From assembly GCA_036526135.1 (NCBI GenBank), contig DATCZA010000010.1, positions 56,310-120,309 on the forward strand: a DNA stretch of 64,000 bases, written 5' to 3'. The notes beneath the pieces were generated by a model, which did no database searches, was not told the DNA's origin, and was given only the letters and a program-made list of their open reading frames with translations. The first letter of the stretch is position 1. Each line of letters opens with the position of its first letter. The position numbers were made by a program, and so were the translations under genes. This document shows, piece by piece, positions 1-8,419 of the stretch. Source of the stretch: UBA2965 sp036526135. GTDB lineage: Bacteria; Pseudomonadota; Gammaproteobacteria; Pseudomonadales; Azotimanducaceae.

Positions 1-399
1 GCCCGTCCGGTGGCCACGCTGTGCGAGCCGATCAGGGAGGTGGCGGTCTTGACCGATCCCAACGTCGTCAAGGTGGTGCGGGACCGGTGGGGGCGAGCGC
101 TGTACTTTTCCCGCGCCCCGATACCTTACGAGCGTGACGAAGCGCCAGGGAAATCCGGACAGGATCGAGGGCGTCCGATCGGCCTGCGCCACATCGGCGT
201 CTACGGATATCGCCTCTCAGCCCTGCAGCAGTTTGTCGAGCTGCCCGTGTCAGACCTCGAGCGCTTGGAGAAGCTGGAGCAGCTGCGCCTGCTGGAAAAC
301 GGCATTCCGATCTTCGTCACAGAGGCCTGCGAAACGGTTCCGGCCGGCGTGGACACGCCGGCGGACCTGGAAAGAGTCCGAACCCGATCCCCATCGTGA
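1..399 (+). CDS. kdsB: 3-deoxy-manno-octulosonate cytidylyltransferase (CMP-KDO synthetase), 3' part
   Basis: The frame is open from the first base of the window to the TGA at 397-399, so the gene begins upstream. The product activates KDO with CTP for lipid A-KDO synthesis in the cytoplasm. The visible 132 residues hold the family's central and C-terminal blocks: an N-x-V-K-V-V strand, the ALYFSRAPIP block that lines the sugar site, the HIGVYGYR block, and a C-terminal E-x-L-E-Q-L-R-L-L-E-N-G region followed by the V-D-T-P-x-D-L-E-x-V ending typical of sugar cytidylyltransferases. The kdsB-murB-rne order further downstream is common in non-enteric Gammaproteobacteria and supports the call. 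It is followed by a convergent SDR gene after 7 bases. Confidence 0.95.
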   Translation, partial: ARPVATLCEPIREVAVLTDPNVVKVVRDRWGRALYFSRAPIPYERDEAPGKSGQDRGRPIGLRHIGVYGYRLSALQQFVELPVSDLERLEKLEQLRLLENGIPIFVTEACETVPAGVDTPADLERVRTRSPS

Positions 400-406
400 G
401 GCGCTC

Positions 407-1177
407 TTAGCGGGGCGACATCCGGATTCCTCCGTCCAGCCGAATGGTTTCGCCGTTCAAGTAGGTGTTCTCGATGATCTGCCGGGCGAGCAATGCGTAC
501 TCCGCCGCGTTGCCCAGGCGTTTTGGAAACTGAGTCATCTCGATGAGCGGATCCCTGACTCGGTCCGGTGCGCCAGCCATCATCGGCGTTTCGAAGATGC
601 CGGGGGCGATGGTGCAGACCCGGATACCGGATCTGGCCAGGTCCCTGGCGATGGGTAAGGTCATGCCGGCGACGCCGGCCTTGCTCGCGGAGTACGCTGC
701 CTGACCGATCTGGCCATCGAACGCTGCCACCGAGGCGGTATTGATGATGACGCCTTTCTCGCCGTCCTCCGTGGTCGGCTCGTTCTCGTTCATCGCGGCC
801 GCGCAAAGCCTCAGGGTGTTGAACGTGCCGACGAGATTCACCTGAATGATGAAATTGAAGTGCTTCAAGGGCATCGCACCTTCTTTGGAGATGGTCCGGC
901 CCGCAGCACCGATGCCTGCGCAGTTCACGTTCACGTGAATCGCGCCGAATCTTTCCAGAACCTGGTCGACGGCCGCAGCGGCGGATTCGTCGTTCGTCAC
1001 GTCGACGGCAAAGGGTGCAGCGTCGTCGCCGAGCGCGGCGGCGGTCTGACGGGCAAGGTCCTCGTTGAGGTCGAACAAGGCGACTTTGCCGCCATTGTTG
1101 ATTACCATCTCCGCCGTCGCGCGCCCGAGGCCGGATGCCCCACCGGTGATGACAGCCACTTTGCCGTTCAGATCCAC
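407..1177 (-). CDS. SDR-family 3-hydroxyacyl-CoA dehydrogenase-like protein
   Basis: A 256-residue classical short-chain dehydrogenase. The nucleotide motif TGGASGLG is at 11-18, an acidic residue (Asp36) ends the second strand and points to NAD(H), an NCAG motif at 85-88 replaces the usual NNAG, and the catalytic Ser149, Tyr162 and Lys166 (YSASK) are present. The sequence most resembles type-2 3-hydroxyacyl-CoA dehydrogenases (HSD17B10-like), which act in beta-oxidation of short or branched acyl-CoAs. This is a family-level inference. The frame opens at a GTG at 1192, but GGAGG sits 8 bases before the GTG at 1177, so that start is chosen. It is convergent with kdsB, and its 5' end overlaps the antisense start of the AlkB-like gene. 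Confidence 0.85.
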   Translation of the reverse strand: MDLNGKVAVITGGASGLGRATAEMVINNGGKVALFDLNEDLARQTAAALGDDAAPFAVDVTNDESAAAAVDQVLERFGAIHVNVNCAGIGAAGRTISKEGAMPLKHFNFIIQVNLVGTFNTLRLCAAAMNENEPTTEDGEKGVIINTASVAAFDGQIGQAAYSASKAGVAGMTLPIARDLARSGIRVCTIAPGIFETPMMAGAPDRVRDPLIEMTQFPKRLGNAAEYALLARQIIENTYLNGETIRLDGGIRMSPR

Positions 1178-1757
1178 TGTTCTTCCCTCCACAAACGAGC
1201 GCGCGAGTATACCCCAAGCAGGCTATCGCCATTTCCCGTCATACCTCGCTGATACGACGGCAGACGTCCTGCTCGGCTGGCTGCGCGAAAGCGTCGACTG
1301 GCGAAGCGAGCGGATCAGAATACTCGGGAAGTCAGTGGCGGTGCCAAGGCTCGTTGCCTGGTACGGAGACCCCGGGGTCTGCTACCGGTATTCGGGCGTT
1401 GAACACGTTGCCGGGGGCTGGCCCTCTCAGCTTTGCTCGGTGCGCGATCTCCTGCGGCGCGAATGGTCGGCGGGCTTCAACTTCGTGCTGATCAATCGAT
1501 ATCGCGACGGCTCCGACTCCATGGGTTGGCACCGGGATGACGAGCCCGAGCTGGCAGGGCCGATCGCGTCTCTGAGCCTCGGCGCGACTCGTCGGCTGCG
1601 AGTCCGGGTGGACGGCGGGACCGGAAGCATTGCGCTGGACTTGAGCCACGGGGCGCTGCTTTGCCACGAGCGGCACCTTCCTCACGCCCTGATGAAGACA
1701 CGCCGGCCCGTGGGAGAACGGATCAACCTGTCGTTTCGCACGGTCGTCTCCCGGTGA
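1149..1757 (+). CDS. AlkB-like 2-oxoglutarate/Fe(II) dioxygenase
   Basis: A 202-residue protein of the AlkB superfamily, which oxidatively demethylates alkylated bases in DNA or RNA. Iron ligands are His128 and Asp130 in MGWHRDDE and His179 in LPHAL. The 2-oxoglutarate-binding arginines are Arg191 and Arg197 in ERINLSFR. The block PRLVAWYGD near residue 67 is typical of the ALKBH2/ALKBH3-like bacterial branch. The start is uncertain: ATG 1149 is the only good in-frame choice that keeps the N-terminal HFPSYL region, but it lies antisense to the first 29 bases of the SDR gene and has no clear Shine-Dalgarno. The stop overlaps the murB start as GTGA, so the two are probably translationally coupled. 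Confidence 0.85.
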   Translation: MTATLPFRSTVLPSTNERASIPQAGYRHFPSYLADTTADVLLGWLRESVDWRSERIRILGKSVAVPRLVAWYGDPGVCYRYSGVEHVAGGWPSQLCSVRDLLRREWSAGFNFVLINRYRDGSDSMGWHRDDEPELAGPIASLSLGATRRLRVRVDGGTGSIALDLSHGALLCHERHLPHALMKTRRPVGERINLSFRTVVSR

Positions 1758-2773
1758 TCGCGGCGCCTCGACTGGACGCACTCAATACCCTGGGCGTCGC
1801 TGCGACGGCCGATCGGTTGGTCGTGGTCGAGAGCGAGCGGGCGCTGCAGGGGCTCCTGCGTGAAGCCGCCGATCAGCGGGGCGGGCTCGTCGTGCTCGGC
1901 GGCGGCAGCAACGTCGTTCTCAAGCGCCACGTTCCGGGAACCGTCGCCATCATTCGTACTCGTGGTACGCACATCGTCCCTGGCCGGGGAGGGCGGGTGA
2001 ACGTCTCCGTAGCGGCCGGGGAGAGCTGGCATGGGCTCGTGCGTTTTACTATTGGCCAGGGCCTGTACGGGCTGGAAAACCTTGCCCTGATACCAGGTTC
2101 CGTAGGGGCTGCCCCATTGCAGAACATTGGCGCCTACGGCGTGGAACTGGCCGATCGGCTGATCAGCTTGCGGGCCATGGAAGTCGCCTCGGGCGCCGTT
2201 CGAGAGTTTCATCGGGAAGAGTGCGGTTTCGCCTATCGCGACAGCCGCTTCAAATCTGCTGACGCCGGTCGTTTCATCATTCTGGACGTGACCCTCGCGC
2301 TTTCGCGTGAGGCGCAGCCGGTCATCGACTATCCGGAGCTGCGCCTCGAGCTGCAGCGTCTGGGCGGCTCACGGATCTCGCCCGTGCTGGTCGCCGAAGC
2401 GGTTGTGCGTGTTCGTCGCCGCAAGCTGCCTGACCCTCGCCGGGTAGGGAATGCCGGCAGCTTCTTCAAGAATCCGGTGGTTTCCGCGCCCAAGGCCGAA
2501 GGTCTACGCGCTGCAGTGCCGGGCCTGGTCGAGCATTTCCAGAGCGACGGCAGGGTGAAGCTATCCGCAGCGCAGCTGATTGATCGGGCCGGTTTCAAGG
2601 CGCGGGCCGCCGGCAAAGTCGGCGTCTGGCCGCGCCAGCCGCTCGTTCTGATCAATCGCGACGGCGCCAGCGGCGCGGACGTTCTGGCGTTTGGCCAGTC
2701 CATCCGCGCGGAGGTACAACGACTATACGGCGTGTCGCTGGAGCTGGAACCGCAGGTCTACGGGGTGGATTGA
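1754..2773 (+). CDS. murB: UDP-N-acetylenolpyruvoylglucosamine reductase MurB (type I)
   Basis: MurB reduces the enolpyruvyl group of UDP-GlcNAc-enolpyruvate with NADPH and FAD, the second committed step of peptidoglycan synthesis. The 339-residue product is close to the E. coli length of 342. Seen are the FAD-binding GGGSN at 49-53, the NLALIPGSVGAAPLQNIGAYG block, the active-site Tyr-Arg pair in AYRDSRF, the proton-donor Ser236 in GNAGSFFKNP, and the C-terminal acid Glu332 in LELEPQV. GTG 1754 was chosen because it overlaps the upstream stop (GTGA) and removes a nonconserved N-terminal extension. Its last 16 bases overlap the 3' end of rne on the other strand. Confidence 0.96.
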   Translation: MIAAPRLDALNTLGVAATADRLVVVESERALQGLLREAADQRGGLVVLGGGSNVVLKRHVPGTVAIIRTRGTHIVPGRGGRVNVSVAAGESWHGLVRFTIGQGLYGLENLALIPGSVGAAPLQNIGAYGVELADRLISLRAMEVASGAVREFHREECGFAYRDSRFKSADAGRFIILDVTLALSREAQPVIDYPELRLELQRLGGSRISPVLVAEAVVRVRRRKLPDPRRVGNAGSFFKNPVVSAPKAEGLRAAVPGLVEHFQSDGRVKLSAAQLIDRAGFKARAAGKVGVWPRQPLVLINRDGASGADVLAFGQSIRAEVQRLYGVSLELEPQVYGVD

Positions 2774-5556
2774 TCCCCGGTCTTGGGTATCACGCCCTCG
2801 GCTTTGAGTTCCGCTTCCCGCTCACGTCGGCGCACTTCTCTCGGATCGTTGAAGGCCCGGGACGGGCGCGGCTCCGGCGTTGGCGCCTCGGGCGCGGGCT
2901 CGACGGAGGCAGCCTTCGGCTGGCCTTTTGGCTCGGGTCGTTTCGCGACCGCCGGTTCTTCGGCCGCTGGCTTGTCTGGGCTCGCTGCCGGTACGTCCGG
3001 AGCCTGTGCCACGGGCTCAGCCGGCGGCGTTGGCGGCGCCGCGTCCGAAGCCGGCGCTTTCTCACGCGCCGCGGGCGTCGGTTGATCGGCTATGTTCCGC
3101 TCACGTGGATCGTTTGCTGCACGGCCTTGCGGCGTCGACGAGCCGGAAGCGACCTTAGCGCTCTCCTGTGGCTGCTGCTCGGCGGCCGGTTCGACTGCCG
3201 CGGCGGAGGTCTCGGATGAGACGGCCTCAGGCGTTTCGGTGACCGGTGCCGCGGTCGCGGCGCCTGCCCTCGCTGCGGGCTGTGCAGTGGTGGTCGCCAC
3301 GGGCGCTGCCTCGCCACCGGCGGCTGCGGTGGGCCTGCCGTTGGCAGGTTCGGACTTCTCGACCTGACTGCGGTCGCGCCTGGGGCGACGTTTGCTCCTT
3401 GTGATCTCCTCCTCGGTGGGCGGAGTTCCTGCTCCGGCCGCTTTGTCCTTGCCCTTGTCCTTGTCTTTGCCCTTGTCCTTGCCTTTCTCCTTCGCCTTGT
3501 CCTGTGCCTTCTCGGAGCCCTTGCCGCGCTCGCCGCCGCGCTCGCCGCCGCGCTCGCCGCCGCGCTCGCCGCCGCGCTCGCCGCCCTTCGCCTTCCTGGC
3601 GTTGGAGCCCTCTTCAGAATCCTTCTTTGGCCCTCGCTTCCTGCCCTTGGCCTCCTCGGGCTGCCCGCGTCGGCTCTCAGCGCCGTCATTGTGCCGGGCG
3701 GTGTCCTTGCGCTGCCCGCCGTTGCCCCTTTGCCTATTGCGTCTGCCGTCGTCCTTTTTGCCACGATCCTCGGCGCGTTCGCCTTGGGCCTGGCGCTCCG
3801 TGCTGGTCGAGCCTTCTGCCTGGGACTCTCCACTGGTGAACAGCGCATCCCTCAGCCGGGAGAACAAGCCGGGTCTGTTGCTCTGACTCGGCGACTGCGG
3901 TTTGCGGGCGGCGGGTTGCGGCGCCTGCGCGGGGGCGGGAGCCGGTTTGGGGGCGGAAGGCTGAATGGCCTGAACCGCAGCCTGAGGGGCCGGGGGGCGG
4001 GGTGCTTCCTGTAAAGGCATCGCTTCCTCAGCTGCCGCTGACTCGGCCAGCTCGTAGCTTGGCACGATGCCCACCTCCCGGGCATGGTCGTCCCGCACCC
4101 TATGAATCTCGAAGTGCGGGGTGTCCATGTTCACGCTCGGCACGATGACCAGATGGGTGCCGGTGCGCTGCTCGATCTGCGCGACGTCCGCCCGCTTTTC
4201 GTTGAGCAGGTACGAGGCGATGCTCAGCGGCACCAGCGCGCGAACGATGGAGCTGCGTTCCTTGAGTGCTTCCTCTTCAACGAGCCTCAGCACACCGAGA
4301 GCCAGCGACTTGGTGTCTCGAATTCGACCCTGCCCGCTGCAGCGCGGACACACCTGGGTAGTTAGCTCTTCGAGGGAAGGACGCAGGCGCTGGCGAGACA
4401 TCTCCATCAGACCGAATCGCGAAATCCTGCTGATCTGAACCCGGGCCCTGTCCGCATCGAGGGCCTCCCGCATGCGATTCTCGACCGCTCGCTGGTTCTT
4501 CACGCTGGTCATGTCGATGAAGTCGATGACGATCAGGCCGCCCATGTCCCGCAGACGGAGCTGCCGGGCAATCTCGTCGGCGGCTTCGAGATTGGTGTTC
4601 AGCGCAGTCTCTTCGATATCGGCGCCCTTGGTTGCACGGGCCGAGTTGATGTCGATGGATGCGAGGGCTTCCGTGGGGTCGATGACAAGGCTGCCGCCGG
4701 ACGGCAGCCTCACCGAATGCTGGAAAGCCATCTCGATCTGGCTTTCGATCTGAAAACGGTTGAAGAGAGGGATCGGATCCGAGTAGTACTTCACCCGCTG
4801 GCTGTAGTGGGGCATCACCTGCTCGATGAAGTCTTTGGCTTCCTCGAAAGCTTCCTTACCGTCGATCAGCACTTCACCGATGTCCTTGCGCAGGTTGTCG
4901 CGGATTGCGCGCAGGATGACGTTGTTCTCCTGATAGATGAGTTTTGGAGCGCGTTCCTGCTCGTCGGCCTTCTGGATTGCCTCCCAGAGCTGCAGCAGGT
5001 AGTCGAGGTCCCATTGCATCTCCTCGGGGCTTCGACCTACCCCGACGGTGCGCACGATGACGCCCATGCCCTCGGGGACGTTGAGCTGACCGAGCGCATC
5101 TCGGAGCTGATCTCGGTCGTCGCCTTCGATGCGGCGGGAGATGCCGCCCGCCCTGGGGTTGTTGGGCATCAGGACGAGATACCGGCCGGCGAGGCTGATG
5201 AAGGTCGTCAAGGCAGCGCCTTTGGTGCCGCGTTCTTCCTTGTCGACCTGGACCAGGATTTCCTGTTTTTCGCTCACCAGATCCTGGATGATCAGCTTCC
5301 CGCCTTCGGGCGGCTTCTGCTTGAAATACTCGCGCGAAATGTCTTTCAGGGGCAGAAAGCCATGCCTGTCCGCACCGAAGTCCACGAAGGCGGCCTCCAG
5401 GCTCGGCTCTACGCGGGTGATTTTGGCTTTGTAGATGCTTGCTTTCTTCTGCTCTCGTCCCCGGCTCTCGATGTCCAGGTCAAAGAGTTTCTGACCATCT
5501 ACGAGGGCAACCCGAACCTCTTCCGGCTGGGTCGCGTTTATCAGCATTCTTTTCAT
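2758..5556 (-). CDS. rne: Ribonuclease E
   Basis: A 932-residue endoribonuclease that starts mRNA decay, processes rRNA and tRNA precursors and scaffolds the RNA degradosome at the membrane. The N-terminal catalytic half is intact: MKRMLINATQ start, S1 domain around 35-125, 5' sensor, DNase I-like region with Mg-binding Asp302 and Asp345, and the Zn-link cysteines Cys403 and Cys406 (CPRCSGQ). The C-terminal half, from about residue 500, is low complexity, rich in Ala/Pro, then Lys/Arg/Gly/Asp, as in other scaffold domains. It carries a five-fold GGER repeat, a KGKDKGKDKDK run and two NDPR motifs, one near the C-terminus in FNDPREVRRR. Convergent with murB; transcribed from a 511-base divergent region shared with rluC. 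Confidence 0.97.
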   Translation of the reverse strand: MKRMLINATQPEEVRVALVDGQKLFDLDIESRGREQKKASIYKAKITRVEPSLEAAFVDFGADRHGFLPLKDISREYFKQKPPEGGKLIIQDLVSEKQEILVQVDKEERGTKGAALTTFISLAGRYLVLMPNNPRAGGISRRIEGDDRDQLRDALGQLNVPEGMGVIVRTVGVGRSPEEMQWDLDYLLQLWEAIQKADEQERAPKLIYQENNVILRAIRDNLRKDIGEVLIDGKEAFEEAKDFIEQVMPHYSQRVKYYSDPIPLFNRFQIESQIEMAFQHSVRLPSGGSLVIDPTEALASIDINSARATKGADIEETALNTNLEAADEIARQLRLRDMGGLIVIDFIDMTSVKNQRAVENRMREALDADRARVQISRISRFGLMEMSRQRLRPSLEELTTQVCPRCSGQGRIRDTKSLALGVLRLVEEEALKERSSIVRALVPLSIASYLLNEKRADVAQIEQRTGTHLVIVPSVNMDTPHFEIHRVRDDHAREVGIVPSYELAESAAAEEAMPLQEAPRPPAPQAAVQAIQPSAPKPAPAPAQAPQPAARKPQSPSQSNRPGLFSRLRDALFTSGESQAEGSTSTERQAQGERAEDRGKKDDGRRNRQRGNGGQRKDTARHNDGAESRRGQPEEAKGRKRGPKKDSEEGSNARKAKGGERGGERGGERGGERGGERGKGSEKAQDKAKEKGKDKGKDKDKGKDKAAGAGTPPTEEEITRSKRRPRRDRSQVEKSEPANGRPTAAAGGEAAPVATTTAQPAARAGAATAAPVTETPEAVSSETSAAAVEPAAEQQPQESAKVASGSSTPQGRAANDPRERNIADQPTPAAREKAPASDAAPPTPPAEPVAQAPDVPAASPDKPAAEEPAVAKRPEPKGQPKAASVEPAPEAPTPEPRPSRAFNDPREVRRREREAELKAEGVIPKTGDQSTP
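3440..3595. repeat. Low-complexity tandem repeats inside rne
   Basis: On the + strand a 12-base unit of the form cgctcgccgccg is repeated about five times at roughly 3535-3590, and a degenerate ttgtccttgccc-like unit runs at about 3440-3500. Read on the coding strand they give the Gly-Gly-Glu-Arg and Lys-Gly-Lys-Asp repeats of the RNase E scaffold. Such tracts can change unit number by slippage without breaking the frame. They are coding, not CRISPR or intergenic repeats. Confidence 0.85.
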
Positions 5557-6067
5557 CTAAGTCATTTCCTTAGTGCCGCGGGCTACGCGCTGCACCGGAA
5601 ATTGAGAGAAAGGACGATGGTGATGGGAGGTGCACCAGATCAGGTTGCCGCCAGCCTTATCGCGGCGCTCATGGCGCTCTGCGTTGCTGGCCGCGCTCAG
5701 TTGCGCTGTTTGGCTATCTGTCTGATCTGTCCTGCGTGCTCCAAACCTGTCGCTCTTCGGAAAGGGGCGGCAATGCCGCTGCTCTGTCGTCTGTCCCGCC
5801 TGATGTTCGGCGGGGTCCGCCATGCCCTTGCATGGTGGCTCGGTATTCCGTTCTCAATTTCCCGGCAGCCCCATGGACCGCGTTCTTCGAGAGCCTTGGT
5901 GTAGTCGGCTCTCCATTTGCAATTAGCCGTATTGTTGGCTTAATTCCGTTTAAGTTGCGCCCGGTTAGGTGGGCGATCGATCAAAAAAGCCGGCTGAACA
6001 GTTTAGAAACAAGTAACCTGCCAGCCAGATACCCTGTGGGGCGACCAATATTAGCAGTCATCATTAA
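5557..6067. promoter_or_regulatory. Divergent rne/rluC intergenic region, probable long rne 5' leader
   Basis: The 511 bases between the divergent starts of rne and rluC hold no convincing gene; the open frames here lack family sequence and Shine-Dalgarno sites. In E. coli rne has a leader of about 360 nucleotides through which RNase E represses its own mRNA, and a space of this size before rne fits a similar leader. The part near 5910-6065 is clearly richer in A+T than its surroundings and is where the divergent promoters most likely lie. I could not recognise a specific -35/-10 pair or the conserved leader hairpin by eye. Confidence 0.5.
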
Positions 6068-7045
6068 GTGTCTCAAACACTTGAAGAAAAATCGTCAACG
6101 TCGGTTCGCTATCTGGACATCGGCGAGGAAGCGGGCCAGCGAATAGACAACTATCTCATGGCTCGGCTGCCGGGCGTTCCCAAAAGCCGCATATATCGGA
6201 TCATTCGCCGTGGCGAGGTTCGCGTGAATGGCGGGCGTATCAAGCCGACCTACCGTCTATCGGCCGGCGACCGGGTCCGGGTGCCGCCGCTGCACCTTGC
6301 TACCCGGCCACCCCCGGCGGTTGGGCAGAGGGACCTTGCTCGGATCGAGGCCGCGATCATCTTCGAAAATGAGCGCCTGCTGGTTCTGAACAAGCCCGCC
6401 GGCGTAGCCGTGCACGGCGGGTCGGGCGTTTCCTACGGAATAATAGAGGGCTTGAGGCGGCTCAGGCCGGAGGCTCGCCTGGAGCTCGCGCATCGGCTGG
6501 ACCGGGAAACCTCCGGCTGTCTGCTGGTGGCGAAGGGCCGACAGTCGCTCCTCGAAATACACGCTGCTCTGCGCGAAAGGACGGTGCGAAAGCGCTACGA
6601 GGTAATCGTGCACGGGCGCTGGCCGGGCAATGTTCGTACGGTGCGGCTGCCTCTGAAGAAGTACTCGACCTCCAGCGGGGAGCGCCGGGTCCGGGTAGAC
6701 GCTCAGGGAAAGCCGAGCCGCACTGACTTCGAGGTGGTCGGGAGGTCGGAGGCAGCGACCTGGCTCGTTGCCCATCTGCACACCGGCCGTACTCATCAGA
6801 TTCGCGTTCACGCCAAGGCCAGCGGGCATGAGGTCGTCGGAGACGAAAAATACGGGAAGCCGGAGCAAAGGGCGCTGGAGGGCCGCCTGGGGATCTCGGG
6901 GATGTGTCTTCACGCAGAGGGGATCACGCTCGTGCTGAACGGCGAAAAGTACAAGTTCAGCTGCCCGGTTCCGGACACGTTTGCCGCCGCTTGGGAACGG
7001 CTATCCGAGGACGTTGACCCCCTCGGATCTGAGCATGACGCATAG
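6068..7045 (+). CDS. rluC: 23S rRNA pseudouridine synthase RluC
   Basis: A 325-residue RluA-family enzyme. RluC makes pseudouridine at 23S rRNA positions 955, 2504 and 2580 in E. coli. An S4 RNA-binding domain spans about 22-80 (GQRIDNYL, GEVRVNGGRIKP), and the catalytic Asp145 is in AHRLDRETSG. The later HTGRTHQIRVH motif of the family is also present. The GTG start at 6068 is preceded by no good Shine-Dalgarno, yet the N-terminal alignment with the E. coli protein needs a start at about this point. rluC divergent from rne is the usual gammaproteobacterial arrangement. The last 45 bases overlap maf, which runs the other way. Confidence 0.94.
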   Translation: MSQTLEEKSSTSVRYLDIGEEAGQRIDNYLMARLPGVPKSRIYRIIRRGEVRVNGGRIKPTYRLSAGDRVRVPPLHLATRPPPAVGQRDLARIEAAIIFENERLLVLNKPAGVAVHGGSGVSYGIIEGLRRLRPEARLELAHRLDRETSGCLLVAKGRQSLLEIHAALRERTVRKRYEVIVHGRWPGNVRTVRLPLKKYSTSSGERRVRVDAQGKPSRTDFEVVGRSEAATWLVAHLHTGRTHQIRVHAKASGHEVVGDEKYGKPEQRALEGRLGISGMCLHAEGITLVLNGEKYKFSCPVPDTFAAAWERLSEDVDPLGSEHDA

Positions 7046-7582
7046 CTCGATGAGAGGCAGACCGATCAGGGCGTTGGGGTCTGGCCCGCCGATTTCCCGG
7101 AAAAGAGCGATCCCGAGCCCCTCCGACTTGAATGCGCCCGCGCAATCGACAGGCTGCTCGCGCATCACGTAGTCGGCGATCTCCCGCTCGCTGAGCTCGC
7201 GAAAGTGCACGGGCGTTTCCACGACCGCAAGCTGGGAACGGGTCTGCGTGGCGTTGAGCAGGCACAAGCCGGTCACGAACCGCACGCGTCTCCCCGACAG
7301 CTTGGCGAGCTGTTCGCGGGCCCGCGCCTCGGTGCCCGGCTTCCCCAGGATGTGGTCATCGCAGACGGCAACCTGATCAGAGCCGATCACCAGAGCCCGC
7401 GGGAAGCGGGCGGCAACCGCCTCGGCCTTGGCCTGAGCGAGCCGTCGGACCAGATCTTCCGGAGCTTCCCCCTTCTGCACGGCCTCGTCTATGGCCGGGT
7501 CGGCCGTTTCGAAAGGCAGCTGAAGACGGGCAAGCAGCGCGGCGCGATACTTCGACGACGATGCCAGGACGATGGTGCTCAA
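7001..7582 (-). CDS. maf: Maf-family nucleotide pyrophosphatase (YceF type)
   Basis: A 193-residue Maf protein; the YceF subgroup hydrolyses m7GTP and related noncanonical nucleotides to monophosphates. The N-terminal LASSSKYRAALL motif (S-S-x-x-R), the catalytic Asp69 in IGSDQVA, the GKP motif at about 80 and the C-terminal GGPDPNALIGLPL block are all present. The position beside rluC and yceD matches E. coli, where yceF lies between rluC and yceD. It overlaps the 3' end of rluC by 45 bases. Confidence 0.92.
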   Translation of the reverse strand: MSTIVLASSSKYRAALLARLQLPFETADPAIDEAVQKGEAPEDLVRRLAQAKAEAVAARFPRALVIGSDQVAVCDDHILGKPGTEARAREQLAKLSGRRVRFVTGLCLLNATQTRSQLAVVETPVHFRELSEREIADYVMREQPVDCAGAFKSEGLGIALFREIGGPDPNALIGLPLIELCVMLRSEGVNVLG

Positions 7583-7687
7583 GGCCCGTATCTTCGCAGC
7601 GCGCTGACGGAAAATGCCAGAAATTTTGGGGGCTTAGCGTACAAGCGGTCGCTCGTTGCGTTCTTTACAGGGGCGGGTAGGGTACCT

Positions 7688-8218
7688 ATGATTGCGCCCG
7701 CTATGAAGACCCGCCCCCAGGAGGCCCTGCGCTATGTAGAGCTTGCGCAGAGAGGCGCCCGCTTCGAGCGGTCACTTGGCGGTGCGGATCTGCCCCGCTG
7801 GTCGGAGGTGGTTGAAGGCGAGGTCGCCGTCGACGTGTCTCTGAGCTTTGCGCAGGACGAAGCGTCGAGACCGTGTGTAAAGGGGAGCTATCGGGCAAGG
7901 TCGGACATGTTGTGCCGACGCTGCTCGGAGGTGCTGCCGTACGAGTGGGCGGGCGACTTCGAGCTCACCATCGTCGGTGACGAGACGGCGGCGAGCCAGC
8001 TGGGTGTGGAGCACGACGTCCTCCTCGCAGAGGGGGAAGAGTTGGAAGTGGCCGAGATTCTCGAGGACGAGCTGCTGATGGCGATGCCCGATCAGCTCTG
8101 TCGAGAGGAGCCGTGTGAGCGAATGATGCCGCGCGAATTTCCCGCGCCCGGCGGGGCGACCGAATCGGCCGCAGAGCGCGGCAACCCGTTCGCGGCGATA
8201 GCCAAACTGAAGGATTGA
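7688..8218 (+). CDS. yceD: YceD (DUF177) protein, rRNA accumulation factor
   Basis: A 176-residue DUF177 protein. The family is needed for normal 23S rRNA accumulation in bacteria and plants; its molecular action is not settled. The central C-x-x-C (CRRC) in the segment MLCRRCSEVLPYEW, an acidic middle, the EDELLMAMP helix and the C-terminal NPFAAIAKLK motif match the family. Two in-frame ATGs, 7688 and 7703, are possible; 7688 follows GTAGGG at a usable distance. It lies 18 bases before rpmF, the conserved partner. Promoter sequences must sit in the roughly 100 bases between maf and this gene, but I see no clear pair. Confidence 0.9.
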   Translation: MIAPAMKTRPQEALRYVELAQRGARFERSLGGADLPRWSEVVEGEVAVDVSLSFAQDEASRPCVKGSYRARSDMLCRRCSEVLPYEWAGDFELTIVGDETAASQLGVEHDVLLAEGEELEVAEILEDELLMAMPDQLCREEPCERMMPREFPAPGGATESAAERGNPFAAIAKLKD

Positions 8219-8236
8219 ACGAGAACCGGAGGCCAG

Positions 8237-8413
8237 ATGGCTGTTCAAAAGAACAAAGTGACCCGAGCGCGGCGCGGTAAGCGGCGCTCACATGATGCGC
8301 TTCGCGCACCCGCTCTCTCCATCGACCCGACGACGGGAGAGACCCATCGCCGGCATCACGTGACGGCGGACGGGTTCTACCGGGGCAGGAAAGTCCTCGA
8401 GCAGGAAGACTGA
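8237..8413 (+). CDS. rpmF: 50S ribosomal protein L32
   Basis: A 58-residue basic protein beginning MAVQKNKVTRARRGKRRSHD, the almost invariant N-terminus of bacterial L32. It continues with the SIDPTTGETHRRHHVTADGFYRGRKVL core. The ATG at 8237 follows GGAGG at 8228-8232. L32 is a structural protein of the large ribosomal subunit. This is the cysteine-free form, which needs no zinc. The yceD-rpmF pair is conserved; unusually, fabD follows only 6 bases after the stop, where plsX and fabH normally intervene. Confidence 0.97.
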   Translation: MAVQKNKVTRARRGKRRSHDALRAPALSIDPTTGETHRRHHVTADGFYRGRKVLEQED

Positions 8414-8419
8414 CGCACC

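Noticed and set aside
3535..3590. Regular 12-base repeats that could suggest a CRISPR-like or satellite array
   Set aside because: No spacers, and the repeats read in frame as the Gly-Gly-Glu-Arg tract of RNase E.
4717..5904. Long rightward open frame opposite the 5' half of rne (395 codons)
   Set aside because: It is the antisense shadow of a highly conserved RNase E coding sequence, with no recognisable family or ribosome site.
5557..6146. Open frames on both strands between rne and rluC
   Set aside because: Cys/Arg-rich translations without motifs; the region fits a leader and divergent promoters.
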